Below are positions 53,767 through 62,297 of a stretch of 64,000 nucleotides of DNA, one piece after another. The DNA is from Halomarina pelagica (GTDB lineage Archaea; Halobacteriota; Halobacteria; Halobacteriales; Haloarculaceae). A program made the translations under genes and the position numbers. How positions within the stretch are numbered: the first letter of the stretch is position 1; every line of letters begins with the position of its first letter. Location: assembly GCF_024228315.1 (NCBI RefSeq), contig NZ_CP100454.1, forward strand, positions 2,294,001 through 2,358,000, in the 5' to 3' direction. The notes beneath the pieces were generated by a model, which was not told the origin of the DNA, ran no database searches, and was given only the letters and a program-made list of their open reading frames with translations.

Positions 53767-54264
53767 TCAGGCGTCGCGCCCGTCGGAGGCTCCGTCCTCT
53801 CGCTCGTCCTTCGGTTCCCCCTCGGCCTCACCTCTCTCCCCGTTTCCGTCCTCCTCCTCCGTCGAGACGGCGACCGCGACGTCGCGCCCCGCGTCGGTCT
53901 TCGGGATGCGTACCCGGAGCGTGCCGTTGCTCGCGAGCGTCGCCTCCGCCGCTCGCGGGTCGACGGCGGCGTCCTCCGGGAGGTCCACCGACCCGTCGAG
54001 GGAGAGTCCCCGGCCGGGGACGCGCATATCGTAGTCCTCGTAGTAGTCGCGGAAGCGATCGATGCGGATCCGGACGGTGTTGCGGTCGAAGCGCACGTCC
54101 ACGTCCTCCCCGGTCGCGCCGGGCGCGTCGAAGACCGCGAGATACGCGTCGTCGCTCTCCAGCAGATCGACGGACAGCGGCGTTCGCTCCTGGACGCGAC
54201 TGGAGAACTTCCCGACGCCGTCGAGGACGACGCTCTCGACCCGCTCGCTCAGGTCCTTCAACAT
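53767..54264 (-). CDS. Hsp20/alpha-crystallin-like protein
   Basis: The 165-aa protein starts MLKDLSERVESVVLDGVGKF. Its core from about residue 30 to 120 (PLSVDLLESDDAYLAVFDAPGATGEDVDVRFDRNTVRI, and VDLPEDAAVDPRAAEATLASNGTLRVRIPK) follows the alpha-crystallin pattern, with the C-terminal IxI-like RVRIPK. The final 40 residues are a charged, disordered Asp/Glu/Arg tail. It is likely a small heat-shock chaperone. GvpH-type proteins have similar sequence. Confidence 0.8.
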   Translation of the reverse strand: MLKDLSERVESVVLDGVGKFSSRVQERTPLSVDLLESDDAYLAVFDAPGATGEDVDVRFDRNTVRIRIDRFRDYYEDYDMRVPGRGLSLDGSVDLPEDAAVDPRAAEATLASNGTLRVRIPKTDAGRDVAVAVSTEEEDGNGERGEAEGEPKDEREDGASDGRDA

Positions 54265-54308
54265 GGTCGGAGGTTCGGACGAGAGCGGCTTATCGGTTGC
54301 CCCGTCGA

Positions 54309-54467
54309 TCAGAGGACGATCTCCTCGAGGTCGTCGGTCGACCCGCAGTACGGGCAGGAGAAGTCTTCGACGGACGTCTCGTCGGGCATGTCGTACGTGT
54401 AGTGGAGTTCGAACATGTCGAGTTCGCACTCCGCGTTCGTGCATTTGACCTCGAGCGTCTTCGGCAT
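54309..54467 (-). CDS. Small zinc-ribbon protein (52 aa, DUF7559-like)
   Basis: The 52-aa product reads MPKTLEVKCTNAECELDMFE and ends SCPYCGSTDDLEEIVL. Two Cys pairs (CTNAEC and CPYC) form a probable zinc ribbon. ATG 54467 is chosen because the frame before it is Arg/Pro-rich shadow. It lies just upstream of the Hsp20 gene on the same strand (44 bp), so they may share a transcript. Confidence 0.72.
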   Translation of the reverse strand: MPKTLEVKCTNAECELDMFELHYTYDMPDETSVEDFSCPYCGSTDDLEEIVL

Positions 54468-54576
54468 GTTCACCGCTACGGACGGGTCGCTAATCAATTC
54501 CACGGGGCGAGGGCGGCGACGCCGCACGTCGCCGCGTTCCGCGACGAGTTAAGCCGCGGCGCGACCAGCGTCCGAT

Positions 54577-54756
54577 ATGCGACTCGCAGCGCAGACTACG
54601 ACGACGTTCCGCGACGCGGCGTGCGAGGTCGCGCCTCTCCCGACGGGGGGCACGGAACAGCACGGCCCGGCGCTCCCGTTCGGGACGGACCACCTCGCGG
54701 CCGAGGCGCTCGTCCGGGCGGTCGAGCGAGACGACGCGGCCGGGGGTCGCCGGTGA
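54577..54756 (+). pseudogene. Truncated creatininase-family gene (N-terminal 59 aa)
   Basis: The frame encodes 59 aa ending in TGA. LPTGGTEQHGPALPFGTDHL (residues about 21-40) is the creatininase/ArfB N-terminal metal motif, with the Glu-Gln-His ligand set, but the family is about 240 aa and the remaining metal-binding parts are absent. The last residues are encoded by copy C of the duplicated hairpin/start cassette, so the gene was most likely cut by recombination there. Confidence 0.72.
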
Positions 54757-54838
54757 GAACTGCCGTCCGCCCCGGTTCCGGTGTACGGCCGCGCCGAGAC
54801 GCGGCCGGGGGTCACCGGTGAGAACTGCCGTCCTCGGC
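54733..54838 (+). repeat. Hairpin/start-codon cassette, copies C and B in tandem
   Basis: Copy C (54733-54768) and copy B (54798-54833) match over 36 nt with one mismatch, 65 nt apart. Copy B's upstream part contains the palindrome at 54786-54807 and equals 44751-44789. Copy B supplies the GTG of the FAD oxidase gene; copy C holds the stop of the creatininase remnant. Confidence 0.65.
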
Positions 54839-56017
54839 GCGGGGGCGATCGGCACCACCGCCGCGTACGACCTCGCGACGCGCGGGGCGGACGTGACCGT
54901 CTTCGAGCGCGAGTCCGTCGCCGCCGGGAGCAGCGGGCGGGCGTCGGGCCTCTGCTACGACGCCTACGCCGGGCGCACCGACGCCGCCGTGGGCGACCGC
55001 GCGCTCGAACGGTTCCGGGAGCTGTCCGGCACCGGCGACTTCGAGTTCACCGACCGCCCGTACGTCTGGCTGGCGCGCGAGGGCGACGAGCGCCGCGCCG
55101 CGGCCATCCGCGAGCAGGTCGGCCGGATGCGCGAGCACGGCCGGAACGTGTCGCTCCTCTCGAAGGCGGCGCTCGCGGACCGCTTCTCGGCGCTCGAAAC
55201 GGACGACGTGGCGGTCGCGGCCGTCGCCGAGAACGCGGGTCACGCCGACCCCGCGAGCTACGCCGCCGCGATGGCCGATCGCGCGCGGGAGGCCGGCGCG
55301 ACGATCCGCGAGCGCACGCCCGCGACGCTCCGGGAAGGAGGGGACGGGAACGAGGGTCCCGTCGTCGAGACGGACGGCGGACGGGAGTCGTTCGACGCGG
55401 TGCTCGTCGCGGCGGGCGCGCACACCCGGCGGGTGCTCGCGGCGGCGGGGATCGCCGTCCCGCTCAAGCCCTACCGCGTGCAGGCGCTCGTCACCGGACC
55501 GACGCCGGTACGGGACCGTGACGCCCTGCCGATGCTCTTCGACGCGACCGGGGGTTACTACCTCCGGCCGTACGGCGCGGGCCTGCTCGTCGGCGACGGC
55601 ACCGAGCCGGTGGAGCGCGACCCCGACGACTGGGACCGCGGGGCCGACGACTGGTTCGTCGAGGACTGCGCGGGGTACCTGGCGTCGGCGCTCGGGGAGG
55701 CACTCGGCGCGGAGGGGGATGAGGGTGCGGCCCTCGGTGCGGGCGGGGCGACGGCGCTCCCCGTCGAGCGCGCCTGGGCGGGTCTCTGCACGGCGACGCC
55801 GGACGGCGACCCCCTCCTCGGGGAGTGCGCGCCCGGCGTCTACGTCGCCGCGGGCTGGCAGGGCCACGGCTTCATGCGCGCGCCGGCGCTGGGCGAGGTG
55901 ATCGCCGAGGGGATGCTGGGCGGCGAGGGGATCGGGGGCTTCGCCCCGACGCGCTTCGACGGGAGCGAGGACTTCGAGATCGTGGAGGGAATGGACGTGG
56001 CGGTGGAGCCGGAGTGA
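54818..56017 (+). CDS. FAD-dependent oxidoreductase (DAO/glycine oxidase-like)
   Basis: The 399-aa flavoprotein starts MRTAVLGAGAIGTTAAYDLATRGADVTVFE, the dinucleotide-binding motif (GxGxxG then acidic residue). It has a GSSGRASGLC segment and a C-terminal DGDPLLGECAPGVYVAAGWQGHGFM, as in D-amino-acid/sarcosine oxidase-like enzymes. The natural substrate is unknown. The GTG at 54818 lies within the repeated cassette also seen before the epimerase at 44783. Confidence 0.85.
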   Translation: MRTAVLGAGAIGTTAAYDLATRGADVTVFERESVAAGSSGRASGLCYDAYAGRTDAAVGDRALERFRELSGTGDFEFTDRPYVWLAREGDERRAAAIREQVGRMREHGRNVSLLSKAALADRFSALETDDVAVAAVAENAGHADPASYAAAMADRAREAGATIRERTPATLREGGDGNEGPVVETDGGRESFDAVLVAAGAHTRRVLAAAGIAVPLKPYRVQALVTGPTPVRDRDALPMLFDATGGYYLRPYGAGLLVGDGTEPVERDPDDWDRGADDWFVEDCAGYLASALGEALGAEGDEGAALGAGGATALPVERAWAGLCTATPDGDPLLGECAPGVYVAAGWQGHGFMRAPALGEVIAEGMLGGEGIGGFAPTRFDGSEDFEIVEGMDVAVEPE

Positions 56018-56128
56018 GGTGAGGCCGCTGTCGGCCGTCGCGCCGGTGCGATGGACGCGACGCGGTCGACGGACGGGCCGACCGAACGCAGTACTAACTG
56101 GTCGGGCGTCGTAGGGCGAGCGAGTTCC

Positions 56129-56680
56129 ATGAGCGTACACTGTAACGGACCGACGACGCGCGCGAGGGGCGACGCGCCACGGGACGCGCTCTCGCGCGAG
56201 GACTGGCCGGGGCTCGCGCTGGCCGTCGCCTTCTGCGAACTGGCGGGGATCGTCCCGGGGATCGTCACCCGCGAGGACGTCGCCGCGCTGAACGAGCGGG
56301 AGACGGTCGATCCCGACGTCGCGCCGCCGGGGCGGGTCGTCCCGCTCGTCTGGAACGTCCTGTTCGCGCTGATGGGCGTCGCCCTCTACCTCGTGTGGCG
56401 CGACGCCGGCGACACCCCGGAGGGGAAGGTCGCCGTCGGCTTCTTCTCGGCGCAGCTCGGCCTGAACGTCGCGTGGTCGTTCGTCGTCTTCGGCTCGCGG
56501 GCGCGGAACACCTACCTCGTCGGCTTCGCGATGATCGTCCCGCTGCTGCTCGCCGTGGCGGTGACCGTCGTCGCGTTCGCCCGCGTCAGCCTGCGGGCGG
56601 CGCTGCTGCTCGTCCCGTACCTCGCGTGGGTGAGCTTCGCGACCGTCCTCTGCTACCGGGGGTGGCGGTTGAACCGGTAG
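56129..56680 (+). CDS. TspO/MBR family membrane protein
   Basis: The 183-aa protein has five hydrophobic segments and the family pattern: LALAVAFCELAGIVPGI at the first helix, PPGRVVPLVWNVLFALMGVALYLVWR (conserved Pro-Pro and Trp), and FFSAQLGLNVAWSFVVFGSR. It probably binds porphyrins or sterol-like ligands and is linked to oxygen/light responses in archaea and bacteria. ATG 56129 is chosen over 56051. A dispersed structured element follows in the downstream interval. Confidence 0.87.
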   Translation: MSVHCNGPTTRARGDAPRDALSREDWPGLALAVAFCELAGIVPGIVTREDVAALNERETVDPDVAPPGRVVPLVWNVLFALMGVALYLVWRDAGDTPEGKVAVGFFSAQLGLNVAWSFVVFGSRARNTYLVGFAMIVPLLLAVAVTVVAFARVSLRAALLLVPYLAWVSFATVLCYRGWRLNR

Positions 56681-56736
56681 GGAGCGAACGCGGAGCACTT
56701 CCTTGCAACGCGTTCGACCGATCTCGTCACGAACGT

Positions 56737-56861
56737 CTCGAAAGCCCTCGCGCTCTCGACTCCCACAGTACGCGCTGCGCGCCTCGCCTCGCTCGCCCCG
56801 CTCTCTCACCTGCGGTGCTTACGGTACTGGGGTTCGTCGAGAGTGCTCGCCCTTTCAGTCC
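56737..56861 (-). ncRNA. Dispersed structured element, copy 3
   Basis: Minus-strand sense begins GGACTGAAAGGGCGAG and ends CGAGGGCTTTCGAG, with GTAAGCACCGCA and GGCGCGCAGCGCG boxes inside. The arms GCACTCTCGAC and GTCGAGAGCGC pair over 11 positions with one A-C mismatch. A second stem (CCCCAGTAC with GTACTGTGGG) continues the helix with a bulged U. The remaining interval 56681-57014 holds only the promoter of the radical SAM gene (GTTTTAC, 56984-56990). Confidence 0.5.
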
Positions 56862-57014
56862 ACCAGGGCGACGCTCGCTCGGTCTGCACCGCGGATCGGA
56901 TGATCGATACGTGCGTCCTGGTGTGGACTCGAAGGCGTTCGAGTCGGTGGCTGTCGAAGCGTAGACTGTAGCAGGTAGTCACCGTTTTACGCGCTCGTCC
57001 ACTCACACCCTCCA

Positions 57015-58769
57015 ATGACCGATCCGGCGACGCTCGACGTGACGCTCGTGGACGGCTACGTCGACGAGCCGGCGCACTTCGGCGTCCCGCCGTACGTCTC
57101 GACGTACCCGCGCTACGTCGCGGGCGCGCTAGTGGACGCCGGCGTCCCCGAGGAGCGCATCACCTACCACACCATCGACGCGCTTCGCGAGGACCAGCGC
57201 CGGTGGCGCGACGTGGAGGAGGCGGACCTGTTCGTCTACGTCGGCGGGATGACCGTCCCCGGCAAGTACGTCGGCGGCACGCCCGCCGAACCCGACGAGG
57301 TGCGGCGCATGGCGTGGACCGCGACGGGGACGACGCTGATGGGCGGGCCGGTCCGCTTCGGCGTCGGCGAGCAGAACGAGGGCGCGAGCGACACGGAGCG
57401 CAGGGACCTCGACTACGACTTCGTCGCCAAGGGGGACGTGGAGGCCGCCGCCCACGACCTCGTCGCGAACGGACTGGAGGGGTTCGGGAACCGCATGCGC
57501 GACGTGGAGGAGGTGACGCGGTGGGCCGAGCGCGGCGCGTTCGTCGTCGAGGCTCATCCCAACCACCCCGACTACCTCATCGCCGAACTGGAGACGGGCC
57601 GGGGCTGTCCCTACCGCTGCTCGTTCTGCACGGAACCGCTGTACGGCGACGCCACCTTCCGCCCGCCCGAGACGGTCGTCGCGGAGGTCGAGGCGCTCTA
57701 TGAGCGCGGCGTCCGACACTTCCGACTCGGGCGGCAGGCCGACATCCTCGCCTACGGCGGCGACGGCGAGCGGCCCAATCCCGACGCGCTCCGGGCGCTC
57801 TACGGCGGGATCCGCGAGGTGGCCCCCGACCTCGGGACGCTCCACCTCGACAACATGAACCCGGTCACGATCGCGCGGTGGCCGGAGCTGTCCCGGGAGG
57901 GAATCGAGGTGATCGCGCGGCACAACACGCCCGGCGACACGGCGGCCTTCGGCCTGGAGTCGGCCGATCCCGTCGTCCAGGAGGAGAACAACCTCAACGT
58001 GGACGCCGAGGAGTGCTTCGAGGCGGTCCGGATCGTCAACGAGGCGGCGGGGTGGCGTCCGGGGGCGGGGGCGGACGGCGCACCGGGGGACGGCGCACCG
58101 TCGGAGGGATCGTCCGGGGAGGGAGCGGACGCCAACCGCCTCCCGAAGCTCCTGCCGGGGATCAACCTCCTCCACGGGCTGAAGGGCGAGCGACGGGAGA
58201 CCTACGAACTGAACAAGGAGTTCCTCCGGCGGGTGTACGACGAGGGGCTGATGCTCCGCCGGGTGAACATCCGACAGGTGATGGCCTTCGCGGGGACCGA
58301 GATGTCGGAGACGGGATCGGCCATCGCGAAAGAGCACAAGAAGCTCTTCAAGCGGTACAAGCGGGAGGTGCGCGAGGAGATCGACAACCCCATGCTGCGG
58401 CGGGTCGCGCCCGTCGGCACCCGCCTGCCCGACGTCCACCTGGAGTACCACAGGGACGGCCGGACGTTCGGTCGTCAGCTGGGGACCTACCCGCTCCTCG
58501 TGGCGATCCCGGGCGAGCGCGACCTCGGAACGACGGTCGACGTGGCGGTGACCGACCACGGGTACCGCTCGGTGACGGGCGTCCCCTACCCGCTCGACGT
58601 GAACGCGGCGTCGATGGACGAACTGACGGCGATTCCGGGGGTGGGCCGCCAGCGCGCCGGCAACCTCGTCGTGGACCGACCGTTCGCCTCCGTCGCGGAC
58701 GCGGCCGAGCGCGCCGGCGTCGACCTCGCCGACTTCGCCACCGTCCGGACGCCCGAGGGGGCCGACTGA
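57015..58769 (+). CDS. Radical SAM protein with C-terminal helix-hairpin-helix
   Basis: The 584-aa protein has the 4Fe-4S cluster motif CPYRCSFC with Cys at residues 198, 202 and 205, in TGRGCPYRCSFCTEP. A TIM-barrel core with HFRLGRQADILAYGGDGE follows, then a variable Gly/Ala/Asp linker around 345-375, and a C-terminal HhH segment (MDELTAIPGVGRQRAGNLVVD, about 535-556) that suggests DNA or RNA binding. It belongs to the COG1031 group of unknown function. TATA-like GTTTTAC lies about 28 nt before ATG 57015. Confidence 0.88.
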   Translation: MTDPATLDVTLVDGYVDEPAHFGVPPYVSTYPRYVAGALVDAGVPEERITYHTIDALREDQRRWRDVEEADLFVYVGGMTVPGKYVGGTPAEPDEVRRMAWTATGTTLMGGPVRFGVGEQNEGASDTERRDLDYDFVAKGDVEAAAHDLVANGLEGFGNRMRDVEEVTRWAERGAFVVEAHPNHPDYLIAELETGRGCPYRCSFCTEPLYGDATFRPPETVVAEVEALYERGVRHFRLGRQADILAYGGDGERPNPDALRALYGGIREVAPDLGTLHLDNMNPVTIARWPELSREGIEVIARHNTPGDTAAFGLESADPVVQEENNLNVDAEECFEAVRIVNEAAGWRPGAGADGAPGDGAPSEGSSGEGADANRLPKLLPGINLLHGLKGERRETYELNKEFLRRVYDEGLMLRRVNIRQVMAFAGTEMSETGSAIAKEHKKLFKRYKREVREEIDNPMLRRVAPVGTRLPDVHLEYHRDGRTFGRQLGTYPLLVAIPGERDLGTTVDVAVTDHGYRSVTGVPYPLDVNAASMDELTAIPGVGRQRAGNLVVDRPFASVADAAERAGVDLADFATVRTPEGAD

Positions 58770-58884
58770 TTCCGACGGGGCGGCCGCGGGCCGTCCCGCC
58801 CCCGCTCGCCGTCCGTCGCCCGTGACCGTCCCGTCCCGTGACCCGTGGGCAAGGCACTTATTCGTCCGTGCCGACGGGCGACCA

Positions 58885-60678
58885 ATGACCGAGGTGAGCG
58901 TCGTCCTCCCCGCCTACAACGAGGAGGCGACGATAGAGCGGACCGTCGAGACGACCCTCGCGACGCTCGCCTCGTTTCTGCCCGACGGCTCGTTCGAGGT
59001 GATCGTCGCGGAGGATGGCTGCGACGATCGCACCCCGGAGATCGCCGCGCGCATCGCCGGCGGCGACCGCCGCGTCCGACACGTCCACTCCGACGACCGC
59101 CTCGGGCGGGGCGGCGCGCTGGTGCGGGCGTTCCGACTCGCGGCGGGCGAGACGCTGGTCTACCTCGACACCGACCTCGCGACGGGGATGGACCACCTGG
59201 AGGAACTGGTCGAGAGCGTCCGTACGGAGGGGTACGACGTGGCGACCGGCTCGCGGCTCGTCCCCGGGCACGTGGTCGGTCGCCCCGCGAAGCGCGCCGT
59301 CCCGAGCCGCGGGTTCAACGCCGCCGCTCGGCTCCTGCTCGGCTCCCGCCTGCGCGACCACCAGTGCGGGTTCAAGGCGTTCGACCGGGGGGCGCTCTTC
59401 GCGCTCCTCGACGACGTTCGGGACGAACACTGGTTCTGGGACACGGAGGTGCTCGTCCGCGCCCAGCGCCGGGGCTACCGGATCAAGGAGTTCCCCGTGG
59501 GGTGGATCCCGCGCGAGGAGACGACGGTCGACTTCGTCCGCGACGTGCTCGGCATGGGGAGTCAGCTCCTGCGCTGCTGGTGGGAGTTCGCCGTCCGCCC
59601 GCGGATCACGCCGCGCGCGTCCGTCGCCGCCGGGGCGCTGCTCGTCGCGCTCGCGGCGGCGTTGATGACGCTCTACATCGACTTCGGTACGGTGCTCGCG
59701 GAGGTGAGCGCGGCCGACCCCGTCCCGATCGCGCTCGCGGCCGCCGTCTACGCGCTGTCGTGGCCCCTCCGCGGCGGTCGCTACCGGGCCATTCTCTCCG
59801 AACTCGGGTACGACGCGCCGCTCGGCTTCCTCACCGCCGCGGTGTTCGTCAGCCAGACCGGCAATCTCGTCTTCCCGGCCCGCGCGGGCGACGCCGTCCG
59901 TGCGTACGTGGTGAAGGTCAAGCGGGGGGTGCCCTACCCGACGGGGTTCGCCTCGCTCGCCGTCGAACGGGTCTTCGATCTGCTCACGATCACCGTCCTC
60001 GCAGGGACGGTGCTGTTCGGACTCTCGGCGGTCGGTCTCGCCGATCCCTCGGGCCTCGACGGCGTTCCCGCGGCCTACCGGCGAAGCGGGCGGACGGCGC
60101 TCGCCGTCGCGGGGGCGATGGGCGTCGCGGCGATCCTCGCGGTGTGGCTCGTCGTCCTGAGCGCGCGCGGCGACCGCCGCCTCGCCCGCCGCGCCGTCGC
60201 CCGGATCAGCTCCGACTCCTACGCCGACTACGTCGCCGACGCCGTCGAGCGGTTCGCCGGCGACGTGCAGGCGGTGGCGGGGAACCCGCGAGCCTTCGGC
60301 CGCGTCGCCGCGTCCAGCCTGGCGATCTGGACGCTCGACGTCGCCACCGCGCTCCTCGTCCTCGCCGCCTTCGACGTGGGGCTCTCGCCGGTCGTCCTCG
60401 TCGCCGTCGGCTTCTTCGCGGTGAGCGTCGGCAACCTCGCCAAGGTGCTCCCGCTGTCGCCCGGCGGGGTCGGCCTCTACGAGGGGGCGTTCACGCTGCT
60501 CGTCGTCGGACTGACGCCGGTGGGGTTCGCCACGGCGTTCGGGGCGGCCATCGTCGACCACGCGGTGAAGAACGCGGTCACGGTCGCGGGCGGCGTCGCC
60601 TCGACGCTCGCGCTCAACGTCTCGCTCGCGACGGCGGTCGAGGAGACGCGCGACGCCGAGATCGCCGAGATGGACTGA
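58885..60678 (+). CDS. AglD-like membrane glycosyltransferase with flippase-like domain
   Basis: The 597-aa protein fuses an N-terminal GT2 domain (about residues 1-235: VSVVLPAYNEEATIERTVE, YLDTDLATGMDHLEEL with DxD) to a C-terminal UPF0104/lysyl-PG-synthase-like membrane domain of about eight helices (GNLVFPARAGDAVRAYVVKVKRG and LPLSPGGVGLYEGAF). This is the domain order of haloarchaeal AglD, the enzyme that adds the final mannose during S-layer N-glycosylation. The exact role here needs comparison. ATG 58885 is the conserved start. Confidence 0.82.
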   Translation: MTEVSVVLPAYNEEATIERTVETTLATLASFLPDGSFEVIVAEDGCDDRTPEIAARIAGGDRRVRHVHSDDRLGRGGALVRAFRLAAGETLVYLDTDLATGMDHLEELVESVRTEGYDVATGSRLVPGHVVGRPAKRAVPSRGFNAAARLLLGSRLRDHQCGFKAFDRGALFALLDDVRDEHWFWDTEVLVRAQRRGYRIKEFPVGWIPREETTVDFVRDVLGMGSQLLRCWWEFAVRPRITPRASVAAGALLVALAAALMTLYIDFGTVLAEVSAADPVPIALAAAVYALSWPLRGGRYRAILSELGYDAPLGFLTAAVFVSQTGNLVFPARAGDAVRAYVVKVKRGVPYPTGFASLAVERVFDLLTITVLAGTVLFGLSAVGLADPSGLDGVPAAYRRSGRTALAVAGAMGVAAILAVWLVVLSARGDRRLARRAVARISSDSYADYVADAVERFAGDVQAVAGNPRAFGRVAASSLAIWTLDVATALLVLAAFDVGLSPVVLVAVGFFAVSVGNLAKVLPLSPGGVGLYEGAFTLLVVGLTPVGFATAFGAAIVDHAVKNAVTVAGGVASTLALNVSLATAVEETRDAEIAEMD

Positions 60679-60793
60679 ACGGCTCGAACGCGGGAGCGTC
60701 GCGGGGTCGATAGATAAACAGGCGCGGACGGATCGCTCTGACGGGAGAACGGGCAGTATTCGACGCTATCGCGCGCGTTCGATGGTGTAGATT

Positions 60794-60905
60794 CTTATAA
60801 TCGGTACCGGAACCATTAAGAAGCTTTCGGGCCAAGGGACCGTACCAGACGACTGTCCGGGATTTTCGGGGGCCTCTCCTGCCCGGATAGCACACGCCCT
60901 CACAA
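60794..60905 (+). promoter_or_regulatory. Promoter and leader of the second TFB gene
   Basis: CTTATAAT (60794-60801) fits a TATA box. Transcription near 60825 would give a leader of about 80 nt, unusual for a haloarchaeal gene. The leader holds a 6-bp inverted repeat (TCCGGG at 60856-60861 and CCCGGA at 60882-60887). ATG 60906 follows CCTCACAA. Confidence 0.4.
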
Positions 60906-61868
60906 ATGAGTGATTCGAACACGCGAACGCGGGAACGACAGACCGAAGAAGAGCAGTCCGACGAGCGGGAAGGACTCGACTGTCCCGAGTGTGGCGGGAA
61001 CCTGATCAGCGACACGGAGCACGGCGAGACGGTGTGCGCCGACTGCGGTCTCGTCGTCGAGGAGGACAGCATCGACCGCGGCCCCGAGTGGCGCGCCTTC
61101 GATTCCCGGGAGAAGGACAAGAAGTCGCGCGTCGGCGCGCCGACGACCAACATGATGCACGACAAGGGCCTGTCGACCAACATCGACTGGCGCGATAAGG
61201 ACGCCTACGGCAACTCGCTCGGATCGCGCCAGCGCGCGAAGATGCAGCGCCTCCGGAAGTGGAACGAGCGCTTCCGCACGCGCGACTCCAAAGAGCGCAA
61301 CCTCAAGCAGGCGCTCGGCGAGATCGATCGGATGGCCAGCGCCCTCGGCCTCCCCGAGAACGTCCGTCAGATGGCGAGCGTGATCTACCGCCGCGCGCTC
61401 GACGAGAACCTCCTGCCCGGTCGATCCATCGAGGGCGTCGCCACCAGCGCCGTCTACGCCGCCGCGCGCCAGGCGGGCGTCCCGCGGAGCCTCGACGAGA
61501 TCGCGGACGTCTCGCGCGTCGAGAAGAGCGAGATCGCCCGCACCTACCGCTACGTGGTGCGGGAACTCGGCCTCGAGGTGAAGCCCGCCGACCCCGAGAG
61601 CTACGTCCCCCGTTTCGCCAGCGCCCTCGGCCTCTCCGACGAGGCGGAGAACCGTGCGCGCCGCCTCCTCCGCAACGCGAAGGAGCAGGGCGTCCACTCC
61701 GGGAAGTCCCCGGTGGGACTCGCCGCGGCCGCCGTCTACGCCGCCGCCCTGCTGACCAACGAGAAGACGACCCAGGCCGCGGTGAGCGAGGTCGCGGACA
61801 TCTCCGAGGTCACCATCCGCAACCGGTACCACGAACTGCTCGAAGCCGAGCAGGACATCCCGGTGTAG
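60906..61868 (+). CDS. tfb: Transcription initiation factor TFB (second copy)
   Basis: The 320-aa TFIIB homologue has a zinc ribbon (CPECGGNL...CADCG, about residues 26-48), the linker [20 protein letters not shown], and two cyclin-like repeats. It parallels the gene at 28681-29637 throughout, but differs at many positions, so the two are paralogues and not recent duplicates. Haloarchaea use several TFBs with different promoter preferences; it may drive a subset of genes. A leader with a small hairpin precedes it. Confidence 0.95.
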   Translation: MSDSNTRTRERQTEEEQSDEREGLDCPECGGNLISDTEHGETVCADCGLVVEEDSIDRGPEWRAFDSREKDKKSRVGAPTTNMMHDKGLSTNIDWRDKDAYGNSLGSRQRAKMQRLRKWNERFRTRDSKERNLKQALGEIDRMASALGLPENVRQMASVIYRRALDENLLPGRSIEGVATSAVYAAARQAGVPRSLDEIADVSRVEKSEIARTYRYVVRELGLEVKPADPESYVPRFASALGLSDEAENRARRLLRNAKEQGVHSGKSPVGLAAAAVYAAALLTNEKTTQAAVSEVADISEVTIRNRYHELLEAEQDIPV

Positions 61869-61910
61869 GTCGGTTTTCACGTTTATCACCTCCCGCGTCG
61901 AGCGTCCGCC

Positions 61911-62297
61911 ATGGCCTTCGGTCCCCGCTACGACCTCGCACAGGGCGTCCTCCTCCTCGTGGCCGTGAGCCTCCTTCTCGCCGGTTTCGGCGTCCCTTCG
62001 GGGCCGAGTCTCCTCACCCTCTCGTTCGTCGCCCTCGCGCTCGCCGGACTCCTCGCGCTCGCGGCGAGTCGGCGACCCGCGATCGAGGTCGCCGGTCGGC
62101 GCGTCGACTACCTCACCCTTCGGGGCACCTCGGGCTGTCTCGTCGGAACGGCGCTCGTCCTCTCCGGCGTGACCCTCTCGCTCGACGGCGACCCGTTCGG
62201 ACTCCTCGTCGTCGTCAGCGGCCTGTTCGTCGTCGGTACCGGCATCGGCGTGCTACTCCGCCGTCCGACGTTCGTCCCCGAACTGCGAACCGCGTGA
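61911..62297 (+). CDS. Four-helix membrane protein of unknown function
   Basis: The 128-aa protein has hydrophobic segments at about residues 10-26, 31-50, 72-90 and 97-115, with a short basic loop (SRRPAIEVAGRRVDYLTLRG). No family is recognised. It follows TFB by 42 bp and may be its operon partner. Its stop lies just inside the first of the short GACCACGGTC repeats. Confidence 0.6.
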   Translation: MAFGPRYDLAQGVLLLVAVSLLLAGFGVPSGPSLLTLSFVALALAGLLALAASRRPAIEVAGRRVDYLTLRGTSGCLVGTALVLSGVTLSLDGDPFGLLVVVSGLFVVGTGIGVLLRRPTFVPELRTA

